Shown here piece after piece: positions 1-10,944 of a DNA stretch of 64,000 nt. Location: NCBI GenBank assembly GCA_039566865.1, contig CM076944.1, forward strand, positions 20,110,501-20,174,500, in the 5' to 3' direction. Numbering within the stretch: position 1 is the first letter of the stretch; every line of letters starts with the position of its first letter. Below the pieces are notes generated by a model. It searched no databases and was not told the origin of the DNA. It was given only the letters and a program-made list of their open reading frames with translations. A program made the position numbers and the translations under genes. This DNA is from Aurelia coerulea. Taxonomy: Eukaryota > Cnidaria > Scyphozoa > Semaeostomeae > Ulmaridae.

Positions 1-63
1 CCATCAATATTTGAGGTAATTCCATCACTTTTGCATGCAAAAATTACGCATTCATTAGGAATA

Positions 64-89
64 TGACGTCATAAAGATTGATGACGTCA
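64..89. promoter_or_regulatory. Two perfect CRE palindromes
   Basis: TGACGTCA occurs at 64-71 and again at 82-89, 18 bp apart. This octamer is the known binding site of CREB/ATF factors. No gene start is visible nearby, so the pair may belong to a repeat rather than a working promoter. Further TGACGTCA sites lie at about 42785 and 46875, inside the terminal repeats of another element. Confidence 0.3.
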
Positions 90-424
90 TAGAAATAATA
101 AAGTGCTGATGTCAGCAAATATGAATAAATTATATATCAAATGAAAGCACTCATTGAGGCGAATCGAATGGTATATATATTATTGAGATTTAGTAACAAA
201 GAAAGAAATTAGAGCCGTTTTAAAGAATTTCTTTGTGACCACTCTCCAAATATGGGCATGTGGTGGTCACGTGGTCGAACAATAGGACTTGAAATTTTTA
301 TTTTCTGATTGCCAACTAAATTTTAGGAAAAGTCAAGACGTTTCAGCATTGTAGGTAGCATCGTTTGGGAGCTATTTAAAAAAGTCCGACAGGGGGGGCA
401 AAAAACGCCCCCCCCCCCCCGGTT

Positions 425-760
425 AAAATAGGGTTAACACTTAGAAACGTTTGGTCTAAAAAGCCTTCACACTTCGAAACGCTCGGCCTAAAGCACATAT
501 GTCACATTAGCCATTGGTTAATACAACAAACAAGTTTTGAGTGGAATTCCATTGTCTCGTGAATTTTCCTTTCTGTTTAATTAAAATTCAGCCTCGATCC
601 TGTGCTTTGTAATAAACAAGAGAGAGAAATGTATTGCACGAACCAATCAGCTTCATGACATGTGCTCCCTAACAAGCCTTTACACTTCGAAACGCTTGGC
701 TCAACTCGCCTTGACACTTTGAAACGTTTCTGGCTTTCACCCACCAGGGTACTAACACGT
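425..760. repeat. Degenerate short repeat (CACTTCGAAACG type)
   Basis: Four to five diverged copies of a 25-30 bp unit containing ACACTTCGAAACGCTTGGC are scattered here, for example near 430, 470, 675 and 710. They are not in clean tandem. The class is unknown. Confidence 0.35.
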
Positions 761-1080
761 CTGGCCTTAACAAGCCTAAAACGACTTTTTTATTTGCTTT
801 AAATGTCTCCAATTTAAACTATCGCCTTGACAACCATTTTTAGAAAATATAACTGAGCTACAAATACCTGCAGAACAAGAAAGAAAACAACAACAACCAC
901 AACCACAACCCACACACTTAAATAACTTGGGCCTGGGACTACCATAACTCATAACTTTATAAAATAAAATAGTAAAGAAAACCCCGAAATTTAAGAATTT
1001 TAGAAATTTTGGCTGATAAAAGCACAAGATAACGAACTGAGCAAAACTAAATCACCACTGCAAACGAGAAAAAGAAAAAA

Positions 1081-1123
1081 AATAAAATAAAATAAAATCA
1101 ATCAATCAATCAATCAATCAAAA
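1081..1123. repeat. Microsatellite (AAAAT)n then (CAAT)n
   Basis: Three to four AAAAT units run directly into six CAAT units. This is an ordinary compound microsatellite. Confidence 0.85.
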
Positions 1124-1770
1124 GTAACGCTTCAAAACATAAATTTCAACAGTGGCTACCAGCGAAATTCCCTCATTTACCTCATATTTCCATTCAGAAA
1201 CTACGGGAAGTTTTTTGAATTCGTTTAAAGTTTCTGCCGAGTTTTACCAAAACAACCTAAAAGGGGAGAGGATGTAAATTTCGCAAAAGTTTGGATTCCA
1301 TACGACTGCTCAAAGAACCTACAAAGCCGGCAAGAAGGGAAAGACTGAAAATCATCCGTAAATAAATTCGGCTAATGATTTACGCAGCCAACTGACTAAC
1401 TAACTAACCAACCAACACAAATACGCAAATAAACTCAAAACAAAACAACATTTCAAGCTTGGTTATCAAATAGATTTTTTGTTTTCTTTTTTAAATCTCT
1501 GAATCACTTTCGATCCAGTTTCGATTTGCCCAAATCCTCGATATTTCTGCTCCATTATTGGAAGGAATCCTTAACACGTGTTTCTTTGCGCCGAAACAAG
1601 AGGGCCATCAGGCAGCCCAAGTAAAACCCAACTCCAATCCAATTAAACCTACAAAGTATTAGGATGAAAATGTAGCTCCCAAATTGACAACACATATAAT
1701 AACTCAAAGGGGTTATTTCCAAAGGCGTAGGTAATACCAAGGCAGAGTTAGAGAAACTGTCATCAGTTAG

Positions 1771-2917
1771 TCACTTGTTTTTCTTCTTTCTTGGAGGACT
1801 CTTAGGTGAAGGGGACCTACTTCTGGACCTCCTTTGAAAGCTACCACGAGATGTTGAAACACGAGAACACTTGCTAGCAGTATGTGAGCCCTGGCATAAA
1901 CAGCAAACATGGCGGTATCTGCACGGGTCGAACCTGCAATCTCCTCGATTCCAAAAGACACAAAGTCCTTGTCTAGGCGATTCAATATTGCTTACAACTG
2001 GTTTCGAAGGGGAGGCCACTGAACTATTTGAGAACTTTTGGAAGACATTGGAGACAAAAAGATTCACATCAATATCGGACCAAGTTGACAAGGGATTTTC
2101 TGCCACCCTCTTGCGAAAAGCATGATCATAAGCCAACCATCCTTCGCCATAAGATTCTCTCTGGATTTTAGATATTTGCAAAAGATAACCCATGAGCTTC
2201 CCAACTTTGCTCTGATTGAATTGGAGGTACAAGGAAGCAAACACGATCCATGCCCCGGCCCAGTCCTGAAAATTGCTAATTGGCTGCAACTCAGAATTTT
2301 TTTTTCGCATTTCAAAAGGCGCATTAACTGAGCCCCAACAGGTTCAACTGGGGGGAGTTTGTCCAAATTAGATGGGCGCAAAAGGACCAAATCGACAAAA
2401 ATGTTCTTCTACCATGTTTACAATGTAACCAGGAACAGGCGGCAGACTTTCAGCAACGGAAAAAACCAGGCTGTGAAATTTGGCTGGTGACAAAAAGTTG
2501 AGGATTCAACGCAAGAAGTTCTTTAGGAATATTCCAATTAGCTAGGCTTGGGACACAGGAGGACTGAGCTGAGACTGAGCTCGTGGTCGGCTGACCCTGG
2601 AGGCTTGACGACAGAAAAACATTAGATTGACTAAGGGCAACTGAAGCCACGGGCAAAAATAAGGGGGCAAAGGTTTGGCTAAAAGCAGATTGACCTGAGC
2701 TCGTAGAAATAACGGATGCCTGTGAGCTTGTACCAGGGAACGATTTTGCATCTTGGTTTGAAACATTGACATCAGGCCCCCCCCCCCGAAGTCAAAAGAC
2801 GCCCGACTGACTGCTGAATATTCGATATAGCTGATTCAAGAACCCCCAATCTTGCACCCATTAAATCTCCACCTGTCAGATTCGAGTTAGTCGAAGTATC
2901 TTCATCAGACATGACAT
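1771..2917 (-). pseudogene. Broken gag-like ORF of a DIRS/tyrosine-recombinase-type retroelement
   Basis: On the minus strand a start codon at about 2914 opens a Ser/Gln-rich frame. It is broken near 2776-2783, where a run of eight C invites slippage, and again near 2340-2460. It ends in a clean 179-residue frame (2310-1771). That last part has a CCCH-like cluster (CVFWNRGDCRFDPCRYRH), then Cys pairs, an SR-rich stretch and a lysine tail. From memory, this layout (an aromatic Gag-like core, a CCCH finger, a basic tail) is typical of the first ORF of DIRS/Ngaro-type elements. No reverse transcriptase or tyrosine recombinase follows toward position 1, so the element is truncated. The family assignment rests on motif pattern, not a search. 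Confidence 0.5.
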
Positions 2918-4689
2918 GATAAATATAACACGAGAGAAAATATTTCAAATCAGAAAGCTCTCACCAAAGCATTTCAATGACACGTCACCGCACACAGCGA
3001 ACTTGAATCGCAGAACCATCTGCTGTCTCTGGCTGATGAAGATAGACAACGATAAACCAACACACTTCACTTTTATACTAGCCACGAGAAAAAGGCAAAA
3101 CTTCTGCTCCCAATGCACAAGACAGCAGGAAGTTACTCCTGAGAATAACAAACAATAATCAAAACAAACGGCTCATGAACTAACCGACTGGTGTAAAGAG
3201 CGGAACGGAAGGTCATATGATACGACGTCATGACAAAATTCCTTCAAAATAAACATGACATGTGCAGGGGCCTAGCCCCCCTCATACCATACCACCCAGA
3301 CATCAAAGTTCCATTAACCGCGATAAAATTTCACTTGATTGCCATTATTCCATAGGGGTTTGTTTAAAGCAAGATATCTGCTTCATTATTATCAGACCTC
3401 ACGTCAGTATGCATTTAGATGGCACTTTTCTTGCAGAGAGATTGTCTATCTGATGCAGCAAATCACTTGGAGCAAATATAAAGAACAGTTCCCTTGAAAA
3501 TTCCTTGTACTTTGCTAATGATCATGTATAATGATGATGCAATGTCTAATCTTGCCAAGTCTTTGATTCCTTTATCTTTGGTCACTCTGAACTCCTCTGA
3601 AATTTCAAATTTATGTTCACTGTCCATGCTCAATTTTGTCAGAGTCATGAACTGTCTAAAATTCTTTCAAATTCACATGAATGAAACTTGGTACCAATGT
3701 GTTGTTTTCTTGAGTCATATTTTGATGATTACTGATCACAGCAGCAACAACAAACAAAGATTAATTCCGTGGTCCGCGTTTTACGCATGTAGCGCTTATG
3801 AAAACGAGGCTATCAAGTTAGTCCGATTTCAGACACTGTTTGGCAACGAGTCTCTGTATTAGCGACAAATCAGTTCTAAGGAGCGTACAGAGATTGTGTA
3901 GCCAGTCGTCTAGGCAACCGGTTCCAGGGCCAACATCGATGACCTAAGGAAGACAATGGTGGGCCTGGGAACGAGGTTGGGTACACTTGGCATGCATCTT
4001 GCCAAAAGAAGGCAAGATTCGCCCCATTATGGATTTGCAGTTTGCTAGGCAATGATAATCGACAAAAAATGGTCGTTACTCTAGCGCAAATTCTGAAGTA
4101 TATAAATTGAGAAATTAAAAACAAACACTTTGAGGACCCTATTCTAGCCCTAGCCCTTTTTAAGGTATTTAATCATTAATCCGGGGTTAGCAAGTGTATT
4201 TAGTAGGAAAACGAGCACGATCCATTTGGGTGGAAAAAGGGCCTAAGTTGAAATTTTCGAGAATTTCCCCCATAGCTTTGAAAATAGAATGGCTCGTTAT
4301 TTGGCGAATTTTGGAGATAAATTGGAGATTAAAAGTGTTTTAGTGAAAGAATACAGTTTTCCGAACAACGTACTCACTCTGGGGACGAGATTAGATTCCA
4401 TCTCGAAGCAAAGCGCGTTGCATTGTGGGAAGCTCTGGCCATCCTCCTTGGATGGAAAGTAAGGGATGGTTATTTTAATCCTGGGTACCAGCGCGGAAGA
4501 TACTTTAACAGAATTAGACAACATTTCATTTTTATACCCCATCTTGAATTTGGAAAAAAGTCTTATGCCCCACCACCTTTCAGTGAAATGGTTTTGTACC
4601 CCATCCAGAAGTCTTCGAGGACGTGATGTATAAAATTCGATAAAATTTATACACATGCATGCCAATTTATTCCAGGCAATTTGCATACA
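2918..4689. other. Non-coding stretch
   Basis: No convincing gene. Short frames overlap on both strands without known motifs. A fragment near 3880-3990 contains CTGGGAACGAGGTTGG, which looks like part of a dispersed repeat, but no paired end was found. Confidence 0.5.
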
Positions 4690-4870
4690 GGTCCAGTGAT
4701 TCATCCCCCCGGGGACCCGGGGGGGGGGTAACTTGGACCAAAAGATGACGGGGGCGTGCCGCCCAAATTGTAGCGTCATATACCCACCCTTATCAATTCA
4801 GATACTTTTTTCATACCCACTTTTAAGGATTTGGAGAAAAACATACCCAGTTTTATGGTTTCCAAATTGA
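4690..4870. repeat. G-run-ended repeat fragment, related to 40330-40450
   Basis: A block with a C/G homopolymer end followed by TAACTTGGACC and a GTGCCGCC motif resembles the inverse of the block at about 40330-40450, which has GGGCGGCAC followed by GGAGTTACCCC. Both look like ends of the same MITE-like family. No target duplication was resolved. Confidence 0.35.
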
Positions 4871-4913
4871 ACTGTAAGGCCGTAGGCCAAACCTACTTTA
4901 AACGCTTAAAAAG

Positions 4914-5253
4914 GAAATTTCGTTGCACATACTCTGAAACTAAGGACTTTTATCGCCAAAAGGTCCTTTTAGGCCTCATTATCATATATCCACATGGCCC
5001 CATTGAAAAAATTTGCACAATAGCAAAATACGGGTGATTAAAGTTTTTCTGGGCCTCTGCGAAGGAGCATAGAGCCGATTGACTTATTCTTTTTGGTTAT
5101 TTGATAAAATCATCAAGTTAAAGACAGCAGGAAGACACTTTGGCAGACTCCGAGATAGCAAGAAGTCGATTGAAAAACGGCAAGATCGGATTCATGAAAT
5201 ACACAGAGAACTAATGAAATCGATGGTGCCCCGCAGCCACATCAAACCTAATG
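4914..5253 (+). repeat. Dispersed repeat, copy A (inverted copy at 13174-13500)
   Basis: About 330 bp match the reverse complement of 13174-13500 with frequent substitutions. Matching landmarks include CCTCTGCGAAGGAGCATAGA, GCAAAATACGGGTGATTAAA and CAGAGAACTAATGAAAT. Part of this copy reads as an 88-residue open frame (5079-5345) with a Lys/Arg-rich segment. The other copy does not keep that frame cleanly. It could be an unclassified transposon or a duplicated gene piece. Confidence 0.6.
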
Positions 5254-5345
5254 TTATTCATCTTGATTTTGTCGGTTCTTTAAATCTTTGTAATTTTGAC
5301 ATGGTTTGTTTGGAAAACAGTACTAACCATGCATCACAACACTAA

Positions 5346-6319
5346 ACTACCAAACAGGTAAAAAAAATTGGGACAGCCAAGGCCGCTGCCGCGCCGGTCG
5401 CGTGCACAAACTCTTTCTGCAGGAACAACTAAAGCTTCTGCACAGTATCTGCTACCTAAGTTCATTTTAGCATATATTTTCAGTATATATGGAAAGGAAA
5501 TTTTGCAAGTACATCCATGAGATTACAGAGAATAAAAGGTACTTTTGACTTCGTTTGGAAATCCAACGCGTTTGCCAAGCTCCGTATAAAGTAAAAATGT
5601 AGAAATGCCTGTGAATGCATGGAATCTGATGAGAGCTGAAAGCTGCGTTCACATGATATCAACACAATTTGGGAACAACCTTAATTTGCCACGAATCGGA
5701 ATGAGACATAAGTTTCAAAAAGTTTATGTCACTGATATACCTACGAGACGGTCCTTGAAGAAATTTTTAATATTATGGGAGCAAAGAAGTATATTTCTTT
5801 GTAAATGAGAAGTATACACTATGAAGGAGGTGGGCACAAAGGAAGAGCCATCTACTGGAGCATTGAGGGCTTTTGAACCTAAGTTCCCATTATTGTGACT
5901 TTACATTTTTTGCAAAGTAGGTCGATTGAGCACAAAATTCAAACCTGTGTATTTCCTTAACGTTCATGGCATCCCAAGTGTCCTAGTAAAAAGTCTACTT
6001 CTTGGTAGTGCCGTTTGCAAGTTCTTCTAAATTCCTTCTTTGAGTTCCTGGCAGTTAACCTAGCTTTCCTCCAGACAACAAATATAGTGCGTCCACGCGA
6101 AAAATGGGGACAAAGTTTGTCGCAAGAAAGTAGGATTGTTTCGAACTACATTTTATTTTCATTTTATTTCTTTAAACAGTGTACGAGGGTAATGTTCTCA
6201 CTTATATACATAAATTTTTTTGCAAACTGCCCTGCACAAAGAAAATAGAAATTAGAAATAGCAAAGTAAAAATATTTTAAAAATGATAGAACGATCGGCA
6301 GGAATCAAAAGTGGTTTCT
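5346..6319. other. Non-coding stretch
   Basis: AT-rich sequence with no gene, repeat end or RNA that I can support. Confidence 0.5.
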
Positions 6320-6620
6320 TCATGCTCTGAAGTTTTGAAGACAGGATTTAAATTGTTTGAAGGCTTTTGTTAATTTTGATTTTGCATCAAGGCCATTCTA
6401 TAATTTCACCCCTCTGAAAGAAATGCATTTTTGGCCACATGTTGCTGGTAGATAAAAGTAGATAAAGATCGGTTTTGGTATTCCGAAGTTCCCTTGTACT
6501 GGCTTCTGATGACCTGTTGAACAGGCATGCATGATACAAGGGAGCCTCGTCATTTGTATACTTGTACACCATTTTAAATGTTTTCGTTACAATCAAATCA
6601 TTCACTGTCTGCCAGCCTAG
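6320..6620 (-). pseudogene. LINE reverse-transcriptase ORF, C-terminal remnant
   Basis: On the minus strand the frame reads DLIVTKTFKMVYKYTN, then LRNTKTDLYL, then, after a one-base frameshift near 6400, NGLDAKSKLTKAFKQFKSCL and a stop at 6320-6322. This is the usual ending of CR1/L2-like LINE polyproteins: a thumb-like segment, an R-x-T/S-K-x-D-L motif, and a final helix where Phe-Lys repeats precede the stop. Only the 3' end remains, as expected of a 5'-truncated insertion. The catalytic reverse transcriptase core is absent. Confidence 0.6.
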
Positions 6621-7053
6621 TCACTTTATAAAGGGACGAGCAGAAGCGTTGTAAGGGCTATTGGTTACGATTCTAGCCCCATGATTTTGTCGTTTTTGCA
6701 GTTTGTCTCTTGCCGTGATTCCGCATGCCCCCCTACTGGGCAACAATATTGAAAATATTGCTCTACCAGACTTTTATACATTGCATACACGTTTTTTTAT
6801 AAGAAACTTGGATCAGCACTTAGTACTAAAAGTGGGGGTCGTAGGGGCTGACGGATTGCGGCTTTTAGTCATTTTGGGGACGGTTTCACGGTTTTCGGCC
6901 TCAAAAACGACGGTTTTACGGTTTTCGCCAATGGCTGACGGTTCATGGTTTCTAGCCTTTTTGGAGACAGTTTCACGGTTTTTAGTCTTAAAAACAACGT
7001 TTTCACGGTTTTTGTCTCTCCTCAGCGATTTTCAGATATTTCTTCAATCGGAA

Positions 7054-7157
7054 ATGTCGACGAGAAGACGAAAAGTAGCACGCACAATACGAGACTCTTC
7101 ATATCAAATTCCAGACCTGAAAACGATATCGAGGCAAGCTGCTATCATGCAGTGGAG
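7054..7157 (+). CDS. Possible short coding exon inside the 6834-9418 element
   Basis: A start codon opens 34 residues rich in Arg/Lys (MSTRRRKVARTIRDSSYQIP and onward) and runs into GGAG|GTGAAA, a reasonable splice donor. It could be the first exon of a lost transposase. No domain is recognised and chance is not excluded. Confidence 0.2.
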
Positions 7158-8474
7158 GTGAAAATCACACCAAGTGCCGAAAAGCCCGGGAAACCCATTT
7201 TTGAGTACAGGGTGTCTCAAAAAATTGTTTGACGTTCGATTAAATATCAAAAAATTATGATATAATGAAAGGGCTCCATAACAAGATATCTAATTAATTT
7301 TAGACACCAGAATCTTCAAAATCGGTTGATTTTTCATGGGGATACACGGGATTACACGCTTAGGTCCCTAAATGGCATTTGTGGTAGAAATAGATGGGCT
7401 ATCGTTTCTTTTCTTCTCGTTTATTTCAGAGGAAGCCAAATGGAATTTGAAAATAATTTTGATAACCTAACTTTCAAGCATATGGATGTTTTGAGGAATT
7501 CTGTTGAGCAAAGTTTGAAAATGATTCAGTCTCTCGTCAATGACGTTTTCGATACATGCATTCTTAAGCAAATTTTCACGATGATTATAAGGGTTGAATT
7601 ACTTTCGAAGTCTTATTTGGTTTGCTCTGATAATACGAGAGGTATGACTTTGGATAACCTTCTTTTACCTCGATCTTGGAGCTTTCATGCGTTACAAGTC
7701 ATCCAGGGGTCTTTGGTAGCTGTCGCGGTCGCATATTTTTGATCTTTGAAACTTTCAACGAATTCGCAACGATTCTAGAATTCTACCGGGTGAGCCAGAA
7801 AAAAGTTCCCACTTTCAAAAATTTGTAGCACCACAAGTACTTCATGGATTTGAATGATTCAAATTCTAGTTGAAAGCCAAAAGATCAAAATGTTTTTGTG
7901 ATTTTTCTCGGCTTCTTACGAGAAATGCAAATATAGGTAAATTCAACTTTACAAAAATGTCATGTTTTCAAAATGACTGAAAAAGGGCCTAAAACACTTG
8001 ATAAAATCGTTAGGACTCTCCTCACACAGAACAATATACACGGGCGTTTCGCCTCTTTCAAGAGTAATAACACATAGATTCTTAAACAGATACTAAAGAT
8101 TTTCAATCCCATCGCAATAAATGTGCAGACGACAGCTCTCACCTATAAGAAATTGCTTTTACTCTGTTGTTCTGAGCGAGGAGTCCTTTATGATTTGATC
8201 ATGTATTTTACGCCTTTTATAGCCGGCTTTGGAAAAAATCGGCGAAAAGCATACCTTTATAACACACAATTGGTTAAAAACAATGAAATAACACGTTTGA
8301 CAACCGGCTTTAGAAAATTTGCCCTCTTTTGATATCCGGCGTTAGAAAAAAGAGGTGAAAACGATACCCGGAAAGGAGTGCACATCCCGTCAGTAAAATA
8401 TACCAAGTAGCCCCCCCGGGCCCATCACTTGAGCGTCATGACAAGGGGTCGCGGACTCGATTAAGCCTATTCTA

Positions 8475-9202
8475 AGCCCTGTTCACACGGCACAAACTAA
8501 CCCGGGGCGAACCTGGGTTAAACTAACCCTGGTTCAACCCGCGTCTGTTCACATGAAAAGATCCTCAAAATGTGTGTGAACGCAAAACTGGGGCGAACCT
8601 GGGTTAGTTTTATTCCCGCATGCGCAGTTGGTAAGATAACAAAGCAAGAATTTGAGAAAATGGCGGACAGAAACCAAGATAACAATGCTTTGTGCATGCT
8701 TATGTTTTGCCGGCAGATATTTGTTTTAAAATGTATGGTTTTGGCATCGCATGTGTTTATGAAGAGGCGAGCTTTAACACGAAAAAGGCGGCTAGAAAAG
8801 AATCGAGTTTCTGCTCGAAATCATATGGCTTCGTATCGCAAGCGTATCATAAAAAAACTTCTTCGTCCTCCCAAGTTGATCCTCGGTCTATTTTTCCTCA
8901 ATTCATAGCGTATAGAATGACCAAATGAATATGTATAACAGTTTAGAATTAATAGATATCTGTGAAGATAACACAACTTCAGTGCATGAGATCGAAACTA
9001 ACCTAGGTTCGCCCCAAGTTTGCGTTCACACGACATTTTCCAAAACTAACCCAGGTTCGACCCAGGGCGAACCCACCTCCTGAGGTGGGTTAGTTTAACC
9101 CGGGGCGAACCCAGGTTAGTCGCGTTCACACTACAAAAATCTAACCTATGTTAGTTTAACCCAGGTTCGCCCCGGGTTAGTTTGTGTCGTGTGAACAGGG
9201 CT
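8475..9202. mobile_element. PIF/Harbinger-like MITE, nested
   Basis: A 728-bp element has long inverted ends starting AGCCCTGTTCACACG, followed on both sides by CACAAACTAACCCGGGGCGA and related repeats. It is flanked by a 3-bp duplication, CTA (8472-8474 and 9203-9205). Ends of this type with a 3-bp target are characteristic of PIF/Harbinger. It lies wholly within the 6834-9418 element. Internal copies of the GGGCGAACC/GGTTCGCCC motif repeat several times. A 112-residue frame (8570-8908) with a basic stretch is not recognisable as a transposase. Confidence 0.8.
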
Positions 9203-9426
9203 CTACTTTTGCGATCCCAGCGCTTGGCGCTAAAAACCGCAACTTCACCTTCACCTTCACCTGAATAACATAGCTCCTTATGAATTTCTTATCATTACGG
9301 TTTTAGTAGGAATAATAGGGCGGTTTTTCGGTTTTGCTTTAAAATTTTAGCGGTTTTACGGTTTTCGCAAAATATTTTGGCGGTTTCACGGTTTTCGGAG
9401 CCCCCCTACGACCCCCACCTAAAAGT

Positions 9427-10080
9427 TTTCTAATTTGTTTCTTATTTTTTGGGCCTAAGATTGCGATATTGTTCAAATTTGAGGCTTCTTCTCGACAAAG
9501 GCTTCCATTTTACATTGGCATTGTCATCACGAATAAGTCATGCACATGCAGGCAAAAAATTACCAATTTTTGTAGTTAAAAGTTAAGAAAGATGAAGGTA
9601 CCTTCGTTAGATAGATATAGAATAAAAGAGACATGCAGAATTTGAATGTTAAGAGTTTCTTAACTATTCTTGAGCGTAGTACTAGAGTTTCTTAAATTTT
9701 TGGTCATCGTAGTACTAGTTTCTTATAAACCAGTTTCTCATAAAAACAAAGTTTAAGACAGCTTAGGGAAAAAGCTTCCAAATAACCATTACAAACAGGA
9801 AAGAGCACATGGTGACGTTCAGATGGGAGCAATGAGCTTCTCCGAAGCTGCGGCAATTCAGATACTTTTCTTGTTTCATATTTTCTATTTCTCTTGTTTT
9901 CTATTTTCTACTGGAGGGGGCAGTCCTTCAGCACACAAGAACTAGTTTTTAAGGGGTCCTCGCATCCCTTGTGCGACCAAAAGCAGTTACAGCATCTGCG
10001 ATCTACAATAGACCTTTTTGCTATTCTAGCAAAATCTGAATCTACAATATTTTTGCTGCGGAGCCGAGCGTAGCGAGCGC
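9427..10080. other. Non-coding flank rich in AGTTTCTTA motifs
   Basis: No gene. About 9427-9560 continues the sequence interrupted by the 6834-9418 element and resembles 33330-33470. Motifs of AGTTTCTTAAATTTT type recur at about 9650-9740 and also elsewhere in the window (23570, 33300, 52230, 56350). Confidence 0.5.
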
Positions 10081-10274
10081 AGCGGCATCCTAATTCGGGA
10101 TTGATTTCCAGATTTGAGGACCGGTGGGCTTTCAAAGAGAACAAAAGAACTTTTCTCAGATTCACTACAGAAGTTCCTGATGTTTGTATATTGTTGCTGT
10201 CGTTGTCGCTTCAGTTGTCTGCTCGGGGGTTGCAGAGAAAAGAGACATTTGGACTGAATCTAAATAAATTCAAC

Positions 10275-10559
10275 ATGTCGGGCGTGAGTCGAGTAGAGTT
10301 CGCCAAATCGGAGAAGGACAAGCGTACTTTCACACGCATTGGTTAGTATCATGTATTTTGTTTTATCCTCATTTCATTACAAATATTTGAGGCTTTCTCT
10401 TTATCATCTCCAATATTGTTTTGATCTACGTTTTTATACCTAGCTGACAGGAAGATTTCATCAGGGCCTAATAAGCCTGATATTGGTAAACCTGACCGTG
10501 GCAGCAGAAGGAAGTGGATAAAGCAGCAGTGTTTTAAATTCAGACGGAGAATTGCAAGT
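10275..10559 (+). CDS. Candidate two-exon gene start, unknown protein
   Basis: ATG at 10275 opens MSGVSRVEFAKSEKDKRTF and reaches a donor at ATTG|GTTAGT (10341/10342). A second exon after ACCTAG| (10444) keeps the frame for about 39 codons rich in Lys/Arg and ends at GCAA|GTAGGA near 10559. Phase is consistent across the intron of about 100 bp. No later exon could be recognised. The protein matches no family I know. The 2A-like and peptidase-like fragments just downstream raise the alternative that this is the first ORF of a retroelement rather than a host gene. Confidence 0.35.
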
Positions 10560-10600
10560 AGGAATTGTGGGGTTAGGCCTCTAATAACACCTACATTAGT

Positions 10601-10720
10601 GTTGTGAGTTTCTGTGTGTTTCTTTTACTCTACTAGGCATCAGGAGATATTGAAATAAATCCTGGACTAACACCTTCATCAAGCAACAGTCTCGCCCTCT
10701 GGCTCTGCTCTGGAAGTTAA
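10601..10720 (+). pseudogene. Decayed 2A-like signal (SGDIEINPGL)
   Basis: The frame reads a hydrophobic run (VVSFCVFLLLY), a stop at 10634-10636, then ASGDIEINPGLTPSSS and a stop at 10718-10720. The motif D-(V/I)-E-x-N-P-G-P marks ribosome-skipping 2A peptides. Similar hydrophobic-plus-SGDxExNPGP leaders are known at the N-termini of non-LTR retrotransposon proteins in sea urchins and other invertebrates. Here the last proline is leucine and a stop precedes the motif, so it should not work. I infer a retroelement remnant. Confidence 0.5.
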
Positions 10721-10746
10721 GTCCTGGTTCTGCCAAAAGTAGTTGC

Positions 10747-10944
10747 AAATGGAACTCTACACCAACTCACCAAGGGGATGCATATTTGAGTGAAGAATCG
10801 CACGGAAGGCAGTGTGCTTTTATGGCAACCATCGTGAAATGGCAGTTGAAAGGTGGAAAGACCGAAACAGTTGATGAAATTCTCGACATTGTTGATTCAC
10901 AGTTCTTGCATAGAAACTTGACATTTGAGATAACTGCTTTTTGA
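10747..10944 (+). pseudogene. Peptidase C76-like (tegument-peptidase fold) fragment
   Basis: An open frame of 65 codons contains THQGDAYLSEESHGRQCAFM, then a helix and DEILDIVDSQFLH before the stop. The pattern HQGD-x-x-(F/L)-S-E-x-x-x-GRQC, with a cysteine at the start of a helix, is what I recall of OTU/C76-like cysteine peptidase domains in invertebrate and fish transposable elements. The His/Asp part of a catalytic site is not present, so this is an N-terminal fragment. It lies 27 bp after the 2A-like remnant. Confidence 0.4.

Larger units (their letters stand above)
1..1766. other. Non-coding stretch, simple repeats only
   Basis: I see no gene here. The stretch holds two CRE-like palindromes near 64-89, a poly-C run near 410-420, a degenerate short repeat built on TTCGAAACG between about 425 and 760, a microsatellite near 1081-1123 and many A-rich tracts. 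The short open frames carry no recognisable domain and have low-complexity composition. Confidence 0.6.
6834..9418. mobile_element. DNA transposon with GGGGGTCGTAGGGG ends
   Basis: The left end starts GGGGGTCGTAGGGG and the right end is its inverse (CCCCTACGACCCCC). CTAAAAGT flanks both sides (6826-6833 and 9419-9426). The duplication is 8 bp if the element starts at 6834. A 6-bp duplication with a GT...AC-extended TIR fits equally well. An 8-bp duplication would suit hAT or P-like elements. Both ends carry repeats of ACGGTTTTCGG type. An empty-site relative exists at about 33285-33330, where the same flank runs through uninterrupted. No full transposase is seen, so the element is non-autonomous or decayed. 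Confidence 0.75.

Noticed and set aside
7205..7830. Mariner-like ends TACAGGGTGTCTC (7205) and CTACCGGGTGAGCCAG (7782)
   Set aside because: Both point the same way and no matching inverse end was found, so no element could be bounded.
8570..8908. 112-residue frame in the Harbinger-like element as its transposase
   Set aside because: It lacks the DDE catalytic motifs, and the element is only 728 bp.
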